Shown here: in pieces, positions 51,340 through 62,164 of the stretch
How positions within the stretch are numbered: the stretch's first letter is position 1
Layout of the letters: the number at the start of each line of letters is the position of its first letter
Source: Morchella semilibera
Lineage: Eukaryota; Ascomycota; Pezizomycetes; Pezizales; Morchellaceae
NCBI GenBank assembly: GCA_009192285.1
Contig: WBVU01000005.1
Location: forward strand, 2,622,731-2,686,730
Direction: 5' to 3'
DNA: 64,000 nt
Program-made: the position numbers and the translations under genes
The notes under the pieces: model-generated
What the model saw: the letters and a program-made list of their open reading frames with translations, nothing else
Databases searched by the model: none
Told to the model about the DNA's origin: nothing

Positions 51340-52660
51340 TCAGGTAATCCCATCCCTCTGGTGAAGGCGTTTGGGGCCCTTTGGGTAGGCCCAGCTACAA
51401 TTGCCGAAGGCCTATGAAGCACCGCACAAAGCCTTAAGGGTTTTGCCTCTGTGGCCCTGAGCCAACCTTCCAGCTCTTGATCATCTATGATCGGCGCACA
51501 CCCCAGATTTGTGGAATAAGCTGCCTGTCCTCGGGGTGCCGAATTGGATATCGGCCTGTAGAGGGCTCGAACAGCCCTCTTAGGGCCCCCTGGAGCGGTG
51601 GGACTTGCTTCAGCACGAGGGCTGCTAAATCATACATAGACATCACTTCAAGAATGCCGGTAAATGACATAAGCGACGCAATCCCATACCAGTCGTATGG
51701 ATGGTACGTATCGCTTGGGATGCCAGTAGCCTTCTCCGGGTCAATACTATGTACGGCTATTGTGGGCCTGGGAGGTATTCCTAAATTCTCCTAGAACCTA
51801 AGTACCATCTTGTAATATCTCTCGTTATCTACCACACTTTCCAAAGCTTCGTCATGTCATTTGTCTATTCTTTTCCTCCTCTGTGATAGATCTCCAATGA
51901 GATAGGCTAGGGCTGCTTGGATCTTTGTAGAGTCCTCTGAAGCTTTTTCTAACCACTTGGGCTTCAAATTCATGAGGCCCTTGTGATCCATGACATATTC
52001 GCACAAATGATTGAATGAAGAATCGCTCGAGCTGGATTTATTCATCCACCCTGTCCTTGTCATCTCATCGGCGGGCTATTTGCGTAGAGCCTTATAGATA
52101 TCATTTTTATCTAAGTGCAAGATTCTCCGGCAGTCGTATGTGGTCTGGCAAATGTACTTGGCGGGCTGTTTGTATCATGGTGCCATTTCAGGGGCCTCCT
52201 TGGTCCTTTGAACCCACTTCCTGATTTGTGGGCCTGACTTGGAGGGTAGGGAACGTCGAGTCTGAGGGGTAAGTGTTATTGGGAGTGCGCCAGGGACCAT
52301 CGATAAGCCCTTGGAAGCCCTGGATCCTGAAAGCCCGTATCCTGGAGGGCGTAAAACGGGGCTTTTCAGAGGCTCCTCGAACATTCCCGACTCTCCCTCC
52401 TGGGCGCCCCAGGGTGTCCCTCCCTCCGACTCGATCTCTACATAGAATGCAACACTACTGCTAGAGGCTGAACTAAAGCTGGAGTCCGAACTCTCACTAT
52501 CAATGTACTGCCCGGGGATTAATGGTCCGACCTCCTGTTTTTTGGATGTGTTTTCATCACTATGGAAGGATATACGGCTTCGTTTTCAGCCTTGTTTAGG
52601 GCTTGCCAGGGTGTTGTCGGGGGTGTTTGGTGAGGGGTGCGGTTTGGATGCCGACTTATA
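51340..52660 (-). pseudogene. Companion gene of the Plavaka-type element, function unknown
   Basis: On the minus strand, frames at 52384-52175, 52063-51857 and 51670-51485 plus intervening pieces describe a protein of roughly 400 residues that is broken by stops and shifts. Conserved blocks shared with copy 1 are TTYDCRRIL, IYKAL, MTRTGWMN, CEYVMDHKGLMNLKP and SEDSTKIQAALAYL; further on come YDWYGIASLMSFTGILE and DDQELEGWLRATEAKPLRL. The N-terminus is Pro/Ser/Arg-rich. It is divergently arranged with the transposase. I do not recognise a domain; it may be an accessory transposition factor or a captured gene. Confidence 0.55.
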
Positions 52661-53205
52661 GAAAGAGGAAAAAAAAGCCTCTTGTATATATGTCAATTGC
52701 TTGAATATAGAGCAATAGAGAGGATAAGATACCATCTTATATCATGTATTATATACTCTTGAAGGCTTCCAGAGACTTGGAGATAGTGTAGTAGGCTTGA
52801 GTTGGTGTATAGATCCTAGGGATAGATAGGGATAGAAGTAGGGGAATAGAAGAACGCGGGGTATCTTCGATTAAATTTCACTACGTCATATATTGGAGTA
52901 ACAATTGAACATCATATTGAATCATATGATGTCACTCAAATATTGTGATCAGAACGTTAGTGCAATAAGATATGAACTATCAGTGCACTGGCCCATTTAG
53001 AGTGCCAACTTCCCCGAAGCCTCCCAAGCCTAGAGAGTTTAGGAAGCCCTCAGGGACTCCAGAATCTCCAAAGCCTCCAGAGCCTCTGAAGCCTCCACCA
53101 ATATTGACTATCAGCAATGAGATCACAATGTCCATTTTGCATATGGAGCTACGCCAATGCTGGTAGTTTCAATTGACATCTCTCAAAAGTCCACCCATCG
53201 CGGAC
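52661..53205. promoter_or_regulatory. Divergent promoter region between companion gene and transposase
   Basis: An AT-rich region whose left half is also found in copy 1 (49120-49390). It holds the imperfect inverted motif CATATTGAATCATATGATG (52913-52931) and short CCTCCAGAGCCTCTGAAGCC-like repeats at 53050-53095. Confidence 0.45.
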
Positions 53206-54799
53206 CCATGAATGGTACGACAAGCAGCTTTCAGGGACTCCCGTTGAGTGTTCGCAGAGCCTTCTTCAGAAGGCTCAGGAGGTCTCCACGAGTGTGGACG
53301 TTTGAACATGACAGACGAAAGCGAGTCCGATACTGAATCGAATGATGATCATACTTTGAGATCCACGCGGTTCAATCTAGCAACTACCATATACGAGGGT
53401 GCAGGGGAGCCTCTTTTCACCGCAACGGAATATGATGAAGGCCCAGAAAGCCTCTTGATCAACCCATGGCAGCCTTTTGAATCAGCAGAGTAATTTCAGT
53501 TATTGCGCTAATTCCTACAATCGAATGTATCACAGGGTCAAATAAATGATTTCTTCCACACTATATGCCCTCTACAAAGTTCTTACAGCACTGGTAGAGG
53601 CTTCGCACACCTCCTCTATGAGGTATCGTCTATGAGGGCGTTAGGAAAAGAGAGCTGGATACACTCATAGGTCGAAATGGGCGGGCAGAAAATTCCTTAC
53701 TACTACAGGGACTCTATGAATATAGCGCATTTTCTTCTGGGACAACATGCATTTAGGGAGTCCTTGGTACATTCACCTACTATGGAATACAATGAAATGG
53801 GGGAGCGGATGTATGGGGAGATGCACACGTAAGACTGGTGGTGGGAAATGCAGGTTTGCAATACTTACTTACAAGGCTCAGGGAGCCTCTGCTAACCCCT
53901 TACAAATGTTATGGAATACCCTTCCAGAAGGGTCAACGGTGGTACCAGTAATATGTGCATCAAATGGAACACACCTCACCAATTTCAGTGGTGACAAGAA
54001 GGCTTGGCCAGTGTACCTAACGATTGACAATATCACTTCAGACACACGAAATAAACCCTCTAATTACACGATCATACTCCTAGCTCTACTGCCAGTGCCA
54101 CCAAAGGTTGGAGTGCGTACAAACAAACGCCGTTGGGAGAGCCAGATGGTCCTTCACCAGGTCCTCTCTAAGGTTCTCGAAGGCCTTCAGGACCCTGCGG
54201 AAAGAGGTGAGCTTATAACATGCGCTGATGGCTATGTGCGCCTATGTTATCCGATACTATGTGCCTGGATTGCGGATCAACCAGAACACGCCTCGCTGCT
54301 AAACCTCAACAATCAGGCCTGCCCTAGGTGCGAAGTTGATTTCAAGGGCTTGGGGAGCCTTCAAGAAAACCCGCCACATTTTCAGGAGTGATATATCGAA
54401 ATGGTAGAGCGTTATAAAGAGGATATGTCAGATACATCACCCGTTGAATACCTGGTGTCGAAATCCTTCAAAACTGCATACAATGCTTTGTGGGCATTGC
54501 CGAAGGCTCAGGTGTATGATCTTCACAAGCCAGATAAGTTGCATAATATTTATCTCATCCTATTGAAACATATGATTGAATGGATTCAATTGTTTTTGAA
54601 AAAACACAATCGGCTAGAGAATTTTGATCGGGCTTGGGCGTCTATGGTGCGGCGCGTCTTAAAGGTGACATGCCGGCATTTCAGCTGGAACAATCTTGGC
54701 CACTCCAATTGGCTCTTGAGCCAATTGAAGCCTTATATTCCAGCCATATTATGGCTGAGAACTAAATCTTGGCTGCAGGTCTGTGGTGTAGGGGTATAA

Positions 54800-55075
54800 A
54801 TGGGTATAATACTATTCCACTTCACCAGGTCTTGGCGCTTTTTACATACAAAAACAGGCAAATTCAATCTCTAATAACTTTTTAACAAGGGAAAATATCA
54901 AAATTCTGTCTGATAGAAGTATTCACCATCACTAGACCTACACTTCTGTCAGACAGATTTTCAATATCATGTCTTGATAAAAAGTTATTAGCAACGGTAT
55001 TTGCTGTCACCTTTAAGATCCGCCGCACCATATTAAACCTAACCCAGGGCTTGCTGTACTAAATAAGGCTTATTT
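54800..55075 (-). pseudogene. Inverted fragment of a related transposase
   Basis: On the minus strand this encodes PWVRFNMVRRILKVTANT, homologous to the forward MVRRVLKVT block at 54644-54670. The 27-nt DNA arms (54644-54670 and 55005-55031) match at 25 positions. So a second transposase copy was joined in reverse inside the gene. Confidence 0.72.
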
Positions 55076-56100
55076 GGCAACTACCCAATGGCAAGGTAAA
55101 GAAATGCGTCATCTCGGCCGGATAGTTCTAGGAGCCTTTGCAGTGATTCTTTGGAACCCCCCAAAAGCTTCGCAGAGCGACTTCGGGAGATCCTTGAGGT
55201 ATGTTCGGTCACTAATCAATTTCCACTTGATGGCACAGTACACTACGCATACAAAAGAAATACCAGACTATTTTTAAGGGTATCTCAAGGATTTCCACAA
55301 GTATAAGAATGTGTTTCTGGAATTTGGAGCTGATAAATGAACAAGGAAAGAGGCAAAGAATCGAACAAAGGCGCTGCAAGGCTCGGGAAGCATTGAAAGA
55401 GGCCTGGCAGAGCTTGAGGAAATTCGGGAGGCTTCTCATTTCAACTTCATTAAAATGCATCTTCTTTCACACTTCCGGGGCCATTTAGAGCAATTTGGTA
55501 ATATCCCAATGTTTTCAACCGATCTGAGCGAGTTAGCTCATAGGCAACAAATTAAGATGGCTTATGGAGCCTCCAATAAGATCGACGCAATAGTTCAGAT
55601 TCTCGGTTACCACTCAAGGCGTATAGCTATAGAGATATGGGTCTTAAATCTGAAAAATATTGTTGTCAGTCTTCCAAAACATTGCGAGCGTCTCCCAAGC
55701 CATCGAAAGAGCCTCCAGGGCATGTTGGAAGTATTCAAAAATGAGGACCCACAAGGGACAAATGAAAGATTCCTAGATGATGATAAACACCCGAAACCTA
55801 AAATGACGACCCCCGACGGTGGACCCCACATATTATCTGATATCCCCAGTATGATTAAAATGAATAGAACAACACTAGCAAGAGCGGTATCGGAATATGG
55901 TCAGGTCATGAGCTGGGGAGAACAAGGCTTATTGAGCCTTCTGGAGTGCTCGCTGAGGTGCTTTAAGTGCCTACAGGTGCCAGTATCAATTTTTCAGAAG
56001 CCTGACAGTTACGAGATACACAATATACAGTTACGGGAGAGGCATTATTTAGGAAAAGGTCGACTCGAAATGATTGGGCATGGATTAAGGTGGCCACAGC

Positions 56101-56737
56101 TGTGACGGAGTAACCCGACGCGAAGAAGAAGATAACAATGATGACGCAGCAGAGCCCGAGGAGCATAGTCTGGGTGACGAGGCAACCGATGAAGACAAGA
56201 GCAATACCAGGCAGGCACAAGCACAGGCACCGGCAAAGGCAAAGGCAAAGGCAAAGGCACAGGCACAAGGGCGCAGGGCAGGGAGAGTGAGGACCGGATG
56301 GACCTCAACGAGAACGATGAGAGGTACGATGGATTTCGTCTTCTGAGAGGATAGAGTTTTTAGTACAAGAAACTATGGTTTGGAAATAGGAGTAAATTCC
56401 TATATACCAAGATGACAGGAAGATGAGACAGAGAGAAAAGAAAGGAAGAAATAAGGAAAATATCTAACCCCGCTATTTAACACTTCTCCTCCACCAGTCT
56501 GCTATGACTCATACATCAGTTCATAGAACCCCACAGAAACCCGTTACATCCACACCTCGTATTCCTCCACACTATCTCCACTATTTACATTACAAATCCA
56601 TCATGCCATCGAACCTCCTAGAACCTAATGACGACACCCTCCTTTAGCACACCCCTTCCTCGCTTAACCGTTCCTAAATAATCACAGCAGCGCTTTGACT
56701 ACCAAACCCTCGGAACTGATGCCAAGACGCTGGGACA
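56101..56737 (-). repeat. Solo LTR, family A
   Basis: A 637-bp LTR in the transposase gene, flanked by ACAGC (56096-56100) and ACAAC (56738-56742). Confidence 0.88.
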
Positions 56738-56875
56738 ACAACGGAGCCATGGGAAGCCTTTCAGGGACGCCTACTAGTACCAGGGCTTGTATGAGTAATA
56801 TTCAAGATACGTGACAGTATATCGATGGAAACATATTAGCTTTCTCTTGTAGAGCTACTGGAAGCCAAGGATAGG

Positions 56876-57452
56876 TGTTACGGAGCAACACTGGAACGAT
56901 GAACAAGATAGTCGAGGTACACAACCGAGACGAGACAAGGACGAAGACGAGAGACAACAACGAAGGAGTCTAGCCGAGAAGCAGGGTCATGGGGCAGAGG
57001 GTCCAAATGACCTCTCTTACGAAGACGTGGAGACGAAGGTACCAGTAGACAACATGGACTATAGTCATGGACTGAGGGCGAAACGAAGTAGAGCAGGGCG
57101 AGTACGAGATGTAGATCAAAAATGAGGCAAGATACTATAGAAGACCCAAGAGGGTCTTGGTAGGACTATAATGATTACGTCGTTTATTCAGAGCTAAAGA
57201 TAAGAGACAAACATAACTAAACCATAGGGTTGGTAACAGGGAGAACACGTAAGAAAAGAAAGAAAAAGAAAAGAACAAAGGGAAGATCCGTAGCAATACA
57301 TATATACCCCTCCTAATCCCTGTACAATCCATGACTCATCACATCGTGTAATGGAAACTCTAGAAACACCAAAGACCCAAAAGAAACCTTATAGCTAAAA
57401 GCCTTTTCTCCAATATCCTCCTCCTCCACGAAGTCCTTAGTACGCCGTGATA
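56876..57452 (-). repeat. Solo LTR, family D
   Basis: 577 bp, the same length as the LTRs of element D but diverged. Ends TGTTACGG and CCGTGATA; perfect target duplication ATAGG (56871-56875 and 57453-57457). Confidence 0.9.
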
Positions 57453-57640
57453 ATAGGGGTCTTCCAGATGGCTTACATGGTCTTCTTAGAGTTGCGAAGT
57501 GCTCTCGGCAAAGGTTTTGGGTAGTTAATATCAGTAGTGTTTTGGGAATGGCTCATTTGTTCAAGCTGGGACAGGGTCAATGGCTTGTGAATACGAGGAT
57601 AGATTTGAGAACGTAGAATGAGTTCGATATATAGTGACAA

Positions 57641-58105
57641 TGTCTCTGGTGGCCTGGGGAAAGGTACAAGATGCCTTCGTAAAGGCTCGAGTGACTTCAG
57701 CTGGCATAGAATGTATTTAGAATAAAATTAACATGATAATCAACGAAACAATATGATCTAGATCGGAGACTCATGAGGGCTCTAGAACCCCTGACAAAGG
57801 CACAGAGCACCGGAAGCTCCCGGAAGTGGCAGGGTAGCCATCAAGAGCTGTATATGATTTTTGCGTGAAAATTGATTGTTGGTGGTGGCCTCCGAAACTT
57901 ACTAATCAAAGCTCGAAAGGGCCTCTAGAAGGCTCAGGAAGCACTCTGGAAGGCTCGGGAGGCGAGAAACAATTAGCAAAATGTCAGGAGAGGTAAGGAG
58001 GGTAACAGATGGCTCTGGAGGCCCTCTAGAAGGCTCGGGAGGCTATCGGGAGGCTTGGGAGGCAACAAATGGTTAGTGAGATTATTAGGAGAAACGGGAG
58101 GGTAG
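57641..58105. repeat. Subterminal repeat region of the Plavaka-type element
   Basis: Repeated AAGGCTCGGGAGGC / CTCTAGAAGGCTC words at 57900-58070, as found near the ends of CACTA elements. The actual end was not identified. Confidence 0.5.
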
Positions 58106-58583
58106 TCTAACGGGGCGGGGTCGGGGCCGGAGCAGGGTAGAACAAGTTCAGAGACAGAGATAGGGACAGGGACGGGGTCGGCTCAGGAGACACCCAAGGC
58201 GAGGCAGGTTCAGGTTCAGGTTCAGGAACGAGGCGGACAGAAGGGCCGAAGCCAAAGTAATGTATTGCTAACAGAAAGAAGATATTGCCTAGAGAGGCAG
58301 AAACATAGGAAAACACCAGCACTATATATACAGCAATCCCCCTGCACCGATGACTCATACCATAGAATCTCATAGAATTCCTAAACTTCTGTATCACCCA
58401 TACTATTCCCAATAACCCCCATTCTATCCCGTCACTACCCAATCCTCCCTAGCGCTTACATTCTATTGCCCGAACTCCTTCCTAAACCATCCTTTTACTT
58501 CCAACATCGACCGACACTACCCAACAACCCTGCCCCGAAGATGCCTTGGCGGAAGGCAGGGTGGAGGGGGTGGAGCCGTGATA
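58106..58583 (-). repeat. Solo LTR, family B
   Basis: A 478-bp LTR flanked by GGTAG (58101-58105) and GGTAA (58584-58588). It has about three GGTTCA hexamers near 58207-58227. Confidence 0.86.
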
Positions 58584-58595
58584 GGTAATTGCCTT

Positions 58596-59114
58596 GGCAA
58601 CGGCCTCCGGAGACCCAGTCAAGCCTCTGGAGAGAGTTTGAATCTTGCTGATGCAGGGCGAGGATGAGACAGAACAAGTCGAGGCAAGGTGGAGGTATGG
58701 AGTGAAACGGATATAACGGGGTAGCCAGGAACAAAGGACGAAGCAAGGGCGAGGACGACGGCTATGGGGGTGCTTGATGTCCCAAGGGACTGTCAGGGAA
58801 GTTGTCACTATGACTAGGTTTCCCTAGACTTATATTGCTCTAACTGACAGGAAGGTTGCGTGAAGAAGAAAGGCTTGGAAAGAGAGAAAAGTCCTACAAG
58901 CGAGGGAGAGAGCTCCCTATATATAATCCCCGCATCCCTTCACTGACTCATCTCACTGAAACCCATAGAACCCCAAGAAAATCCCCTTTATTAGAAATAC
59001 ACGCATACCGTGAACTCATAGAAACCCCTGTAACAGAAATTCATAAAACACTATAAAAAACCCTGAGTAATCTTTCTTCCCGCAACGTCGCTAAATATGC
59101 TCCACGCTGTTATA
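58596..59114 (-). repeat. Solo LTR, family E
   Basis: A 519-bp LTR flanked by GCCTT (58591-58595) and GCCTG (59115-59119). The TATATAATCCCC box (plus strand CTATATATAATCC, 58918) and CACGCAACC tract are in reverse. Confidence 0.75.
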
Positions 59115-59373
59115 GCCTGTCAATATCGAGTTCCATATGACATTTGAATGTTGGTACTGTTCAACTATAGGGACGATCTGCAGTAAATTCTCTGATGCTA
59201 ATATATTGGTCATGAAGTAGTAATCAAGGTATAGTTAAAGGAAGGGAAGCGGTAAGAAGGAAAAATCAACTCTAAAGGTGATTATTTGAATAAGCAGAAA
59301 TTAAAAAGCATGGATTCTTCATTTCCCCGGACACCTCTACTTATTGGAATAATTCAAAACCTTATAATCCATT
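59115..59373. other. AT-rich spacer, nothing recognised
   Basis: I see no open frame, repeat match or RNA gene. It could be a remnant of the Plavaka-type element or host DNA. Confidence 0.4.
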
Positions 59374-59838
59374 TGTCTCAGCGTTTTGGCATCAGTCCCA
59401 ATGGTTCGTTAGTCGTACCGCTGTTGGGACGGATGGAGTTAGAATAAGCGAGGATGGGGTGAGACGAGGTAGAGATGTCGTCATTAGGTTCTATAAGGTT
59501 CGATGGCGTGATGGATTGGTAAGGGGAATTGGCGAGATAGTGGGGAGAAATACAATGTGTGGTTGCGACGGATTTCTATAGATGACGGATTTCTATAGAT
59601 TTCTGTGAGCGAATGTGTGAGTCATAGCGGACTGGGGAAGGAGAGGTATTAAATAGCGGGTGTAGATGTTTTCCTTGGTTCTTTCTTTCTTTTCTCTCTG
59701 TCTTGTCTTCCTTTTATTTCGGTACATGGGAATCTACTCCTATTCTCAAGCCATAGCTCCTCGTACCTAAAGATTCTATCCTCTACCAGAGGAAAGCTAT
59801 AGTACCTCTCATCGTTCTCGTTGAGTTCCATCCGGTCC

Positions 59839-60640
59839 ATCAGCAAACTCAACTTATGACTGGAGTCTCCCAACAGTCTCCCGGGTCTCCTGGGAGTCTC
59901 CTGAGACTCCTGGAGATTTTTTGAGTCTCCTGAGACTCAGAAGACATCAGGAGACAAATTGTCCCGGCGTCTTGGCACTGGCATCTGTCCCGACAGTCTG
60001 GTAGGTGATGCATGGTTGCGGAGGACAAGGAAATGTTAAGTGAGGGAGAGGTGTGTGGTATGGGTATAACGTTATGGGGGTTCTATGAGTTTCTATGGCG
60101 TGATGGGTTGGTAATGTAAATAGCGAAGATGGTGGGGAGGAATAGTAGGTGTGGGTACGATGGGGTTCTATGGGTTTCTCTGAATGATGAAATGTGGTCT
60201 TGGCGGATTGGCGGAGGAGGTGTATTAAATAGCGAGGGTAGAGGTTTTCCTTAGTTCTTTCTTTCTTTCCTTTTTGTCTCATCTTCCTGTTATCTTGGTA
60301 CATAGGAATTCACTCCTATCCATAGCCATAGCCTCTCGCATCCAAACTTGCCTTCGCAGAGTGCTCCTCATAGTTTTCTTTATCTTTGTCGACGACCTTA
60401 TTTGGTCCTCACTTACCCTGCTCTGCTTCGTCCCGCTCTGCCCTCTGTCCTCGTTTGTGCCTTTGCCCCTGCTCTTGTCTCTGGCTTTGCCGGTGCCCGC
60501 GCTTGCGCCCGTCTGGCCCTCGTCGTCCTCGTCAGTGTCCCCATTGTGTAAGGCTGTGCTCTTCGAGCTACCTTGCGTTATCGTTTTCATCTGTTTCGCT
60601 GTCCTCGGTTACTCCGTTACACAAATGAAGTCTTGCTGAT
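59839..60640. mobile_element. MITE-like element, third copy, split by an LTR
   Basis: The two parts (59839-59959 and 60622-60640) join into one CATCAGCAA-ended element in reverse orientation to 7264-7399. Flanks suggest a 4-bp duplication GTCC. Confidence 0.75.
59960..60621 (+). repeat. Solo LTR, family A variant
   Basis: A 662-bp LTR with TGTCCCGG...TCCGTTACA ends and perfect target duplication CAAAT (59955-59959 and 60622-60626). Its leader motif GTCTCATCTT matches the primer-binding site of the element at 60837 better than that element's own LTR does. Confidence 0.9.
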
Positions 60641-60897
60641 GAGTCCTCACTCTCTCTGTCTTGCGCTTCTGTGCCCTTGCTCTTGCCTTTGCCTTCGCAG
60701 GTGGCTGTGCTTGTGCTTGCCAGTGTCTAGCGTTGTTCTTGTCTTCGTCGGTCCCCTCGTCACTGAGGCTGTGCTCCTCGCGTCCTTCTGCGTCATCATT
60801 GTCATTTTCTACTTTGCGTCGGGTTACTCCGTCATACTAAGATGAGACCATCTCTACTCGACTGGCACAGTCCGAGTTCCTCGCACCATAGCCTATC

Positions 60898-62141
60898 ATG
60901 ACCGCTTCTGCTATCAATGTATTTGACTATCAAAAGCACCATATGGATTTCGAAGGGTTCTTTGTCGCTCACCCTGAAGTGGACTCCACTGCAACAGAAG
61001 AATCGAAGCAGGCGTATACTCTCCTCCAAAGAGCCTACGGAGGGGTCCAGCAATATGCGATCCACCTTACCACCCACCATTCCGAAACTGAACAAGCCCG
61101 AACTGAGTCCCACAAAGAGGTCCAGGGACTACGAGCTAAGATCAGGAAGCTCTAGGAAGAGATCAAAGAAGATCTAGGGGAGCTTCACGATGACTTATCC
61201 AAGCCGTCCAAGTCCGAGAAACTCCCCGACCTGGAGAAATACCGGGGCAACTGTAAAAACCTCAGGAGTTTTCAAAAACAACTACAGATTAAGCTCACGG
61301 CTAACCTCGATCATTTTCCTCCTTCGGCTCAACAATTGACGTATTCTATTTCTCCATTGGAAGGACCGGCGGCGGGTCAGTTTCTTGCTTATATTACGGA
61401 TGAAGGAATCGCTCTTGACTCCATGGCGGAGTTTTTTGAGATCTTGAAGAATGCTTTTGGGGATCCATATCGCATTGCCATCGCTGCTCGCAACTTGAAG
61501 GAGATTAGGCAATGCCAACGTACCTTCTCTGAGTACTTTATGGAGTTCCAGCGGTACGCTGCTAACTCTGAGTTTAATGAGGCTGCTAAGATTGAGTGTT
61601 TTTTGGAGGGTCTTAACCAAGAATTGATGGCACTAATGATTCAGAATGAGACCCCCACGACGATTAAGGAGAGTGGACTCCTTCTCCAACGGCTCGACAA
61701 TAAGCAACGGGCACTACAAGCCAGGATTGAGAGATTTAGATTCCAAATTCCCACTAGCCCTGCTCCTCGTTCCTTTGCCCCTCGCCCACCTGTTGTATCA
61801 GCAACATCCCCAGTCATACGAGGACCACCCCAACCACCACCAAAAAATGTTGCGCCAGCAGCCCACTCTTCCTATACTCCCAGAGGAGCTGTCCCTATGG
61901 ATTTGTCTAATAGTCATCGTTCGTCCGGATCTCAGGGAAAAGGAAGCCAGTCGTGTTGAGAATCGTTGTTATTACTGTGGGGGGGGTTGGACATTTGGTT
62001 AGGGATTGTACACTCTCGCCCTCGAGAAGGGTGCAACCTAAGATGAGGGGAGCATTGTTGGATGCAAAGAAGGAAAAGAAGGAAACAGAGGAGGTGATAT
62101 TGTCGGATGAGGAAGAGTTAAAAGATTTGTCCCTGGACTAA
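60898..62141 (+). pseudogene. Gag of the right-edge family A element
   Basis: ATG 60898, homologous along its length to the intact Gag of A1. A TAG at ~61153 (from CAG) ends the first part. The capsid core (SISPLEGPAAGQF, DEGIALDSMAEFFEI) is open from 61336. A shift near 61930 and an extra G in the run at ~61979 break the region around the zinc knuckle (CYYCGG...). The tail and the slip site with its hairpin (62117-62159) are intact. Confidence 0.87.
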
Positions 62142-62164
62142 GCGGCATAGCCCAGGGACCTCCT

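Larger units (their letters stand above)
53308..57640 (+). pseudogene. Plavaka-type (CACTA superfamily) transposase, interrupted
   Basis: ATG 53308 starts an acidic N-terminus (TDESESDTESNDD) that leads to PFESAEEF-like and LLQSNVSQGQINDFF-like blocks. The core has VVPVICASNGTHLTNFSGDKKAWPVY-type sequence, the hallmark of Plavaka transposases, then GLQDPAERG and LLNLNNQACPRCEVDF (zinc-binding). Later blocks are YKEDM...HNIYLILLKHMIEWI, MVRRVLKVT, GKEMRHLGRI, NFHLMAQYTTHT and MHLLSHFRGHLEQFG. The C-terminus (VVNISSVLGMAHLF, WLVNTRIDLRT) lies after the LTR insertions. Lesions: a shift near 53840, TGA at 54392, an inverted segment at ~54800-55075, later stops, and two LTRs (56101-56737, 56876-57452). 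It would have excised and inserted the element. Confidence 0.82.
59374..60836 (+). repeat. 5' LTR of a family A element, with nested insertions
   Basis: LTR sequence at 59374-59838 and 60641-60836, interrupted by a MITE-like element (59839-60640), which is itself interrupted by a second LTR (59960-60621). It ends TCCGTCATA, immediately followed by the family A primer-binding region. Confidence 0.85.

Noticed and set aside
53852-53928. Possible intron in the Plavaka-type transposase (TGCTAAC branch-like motif, CCAG end)
   Set aside because: It would remove the conserved LPEGSTVVPV start, and the donor is weak. A frameshift in a decayed gene is more likely.
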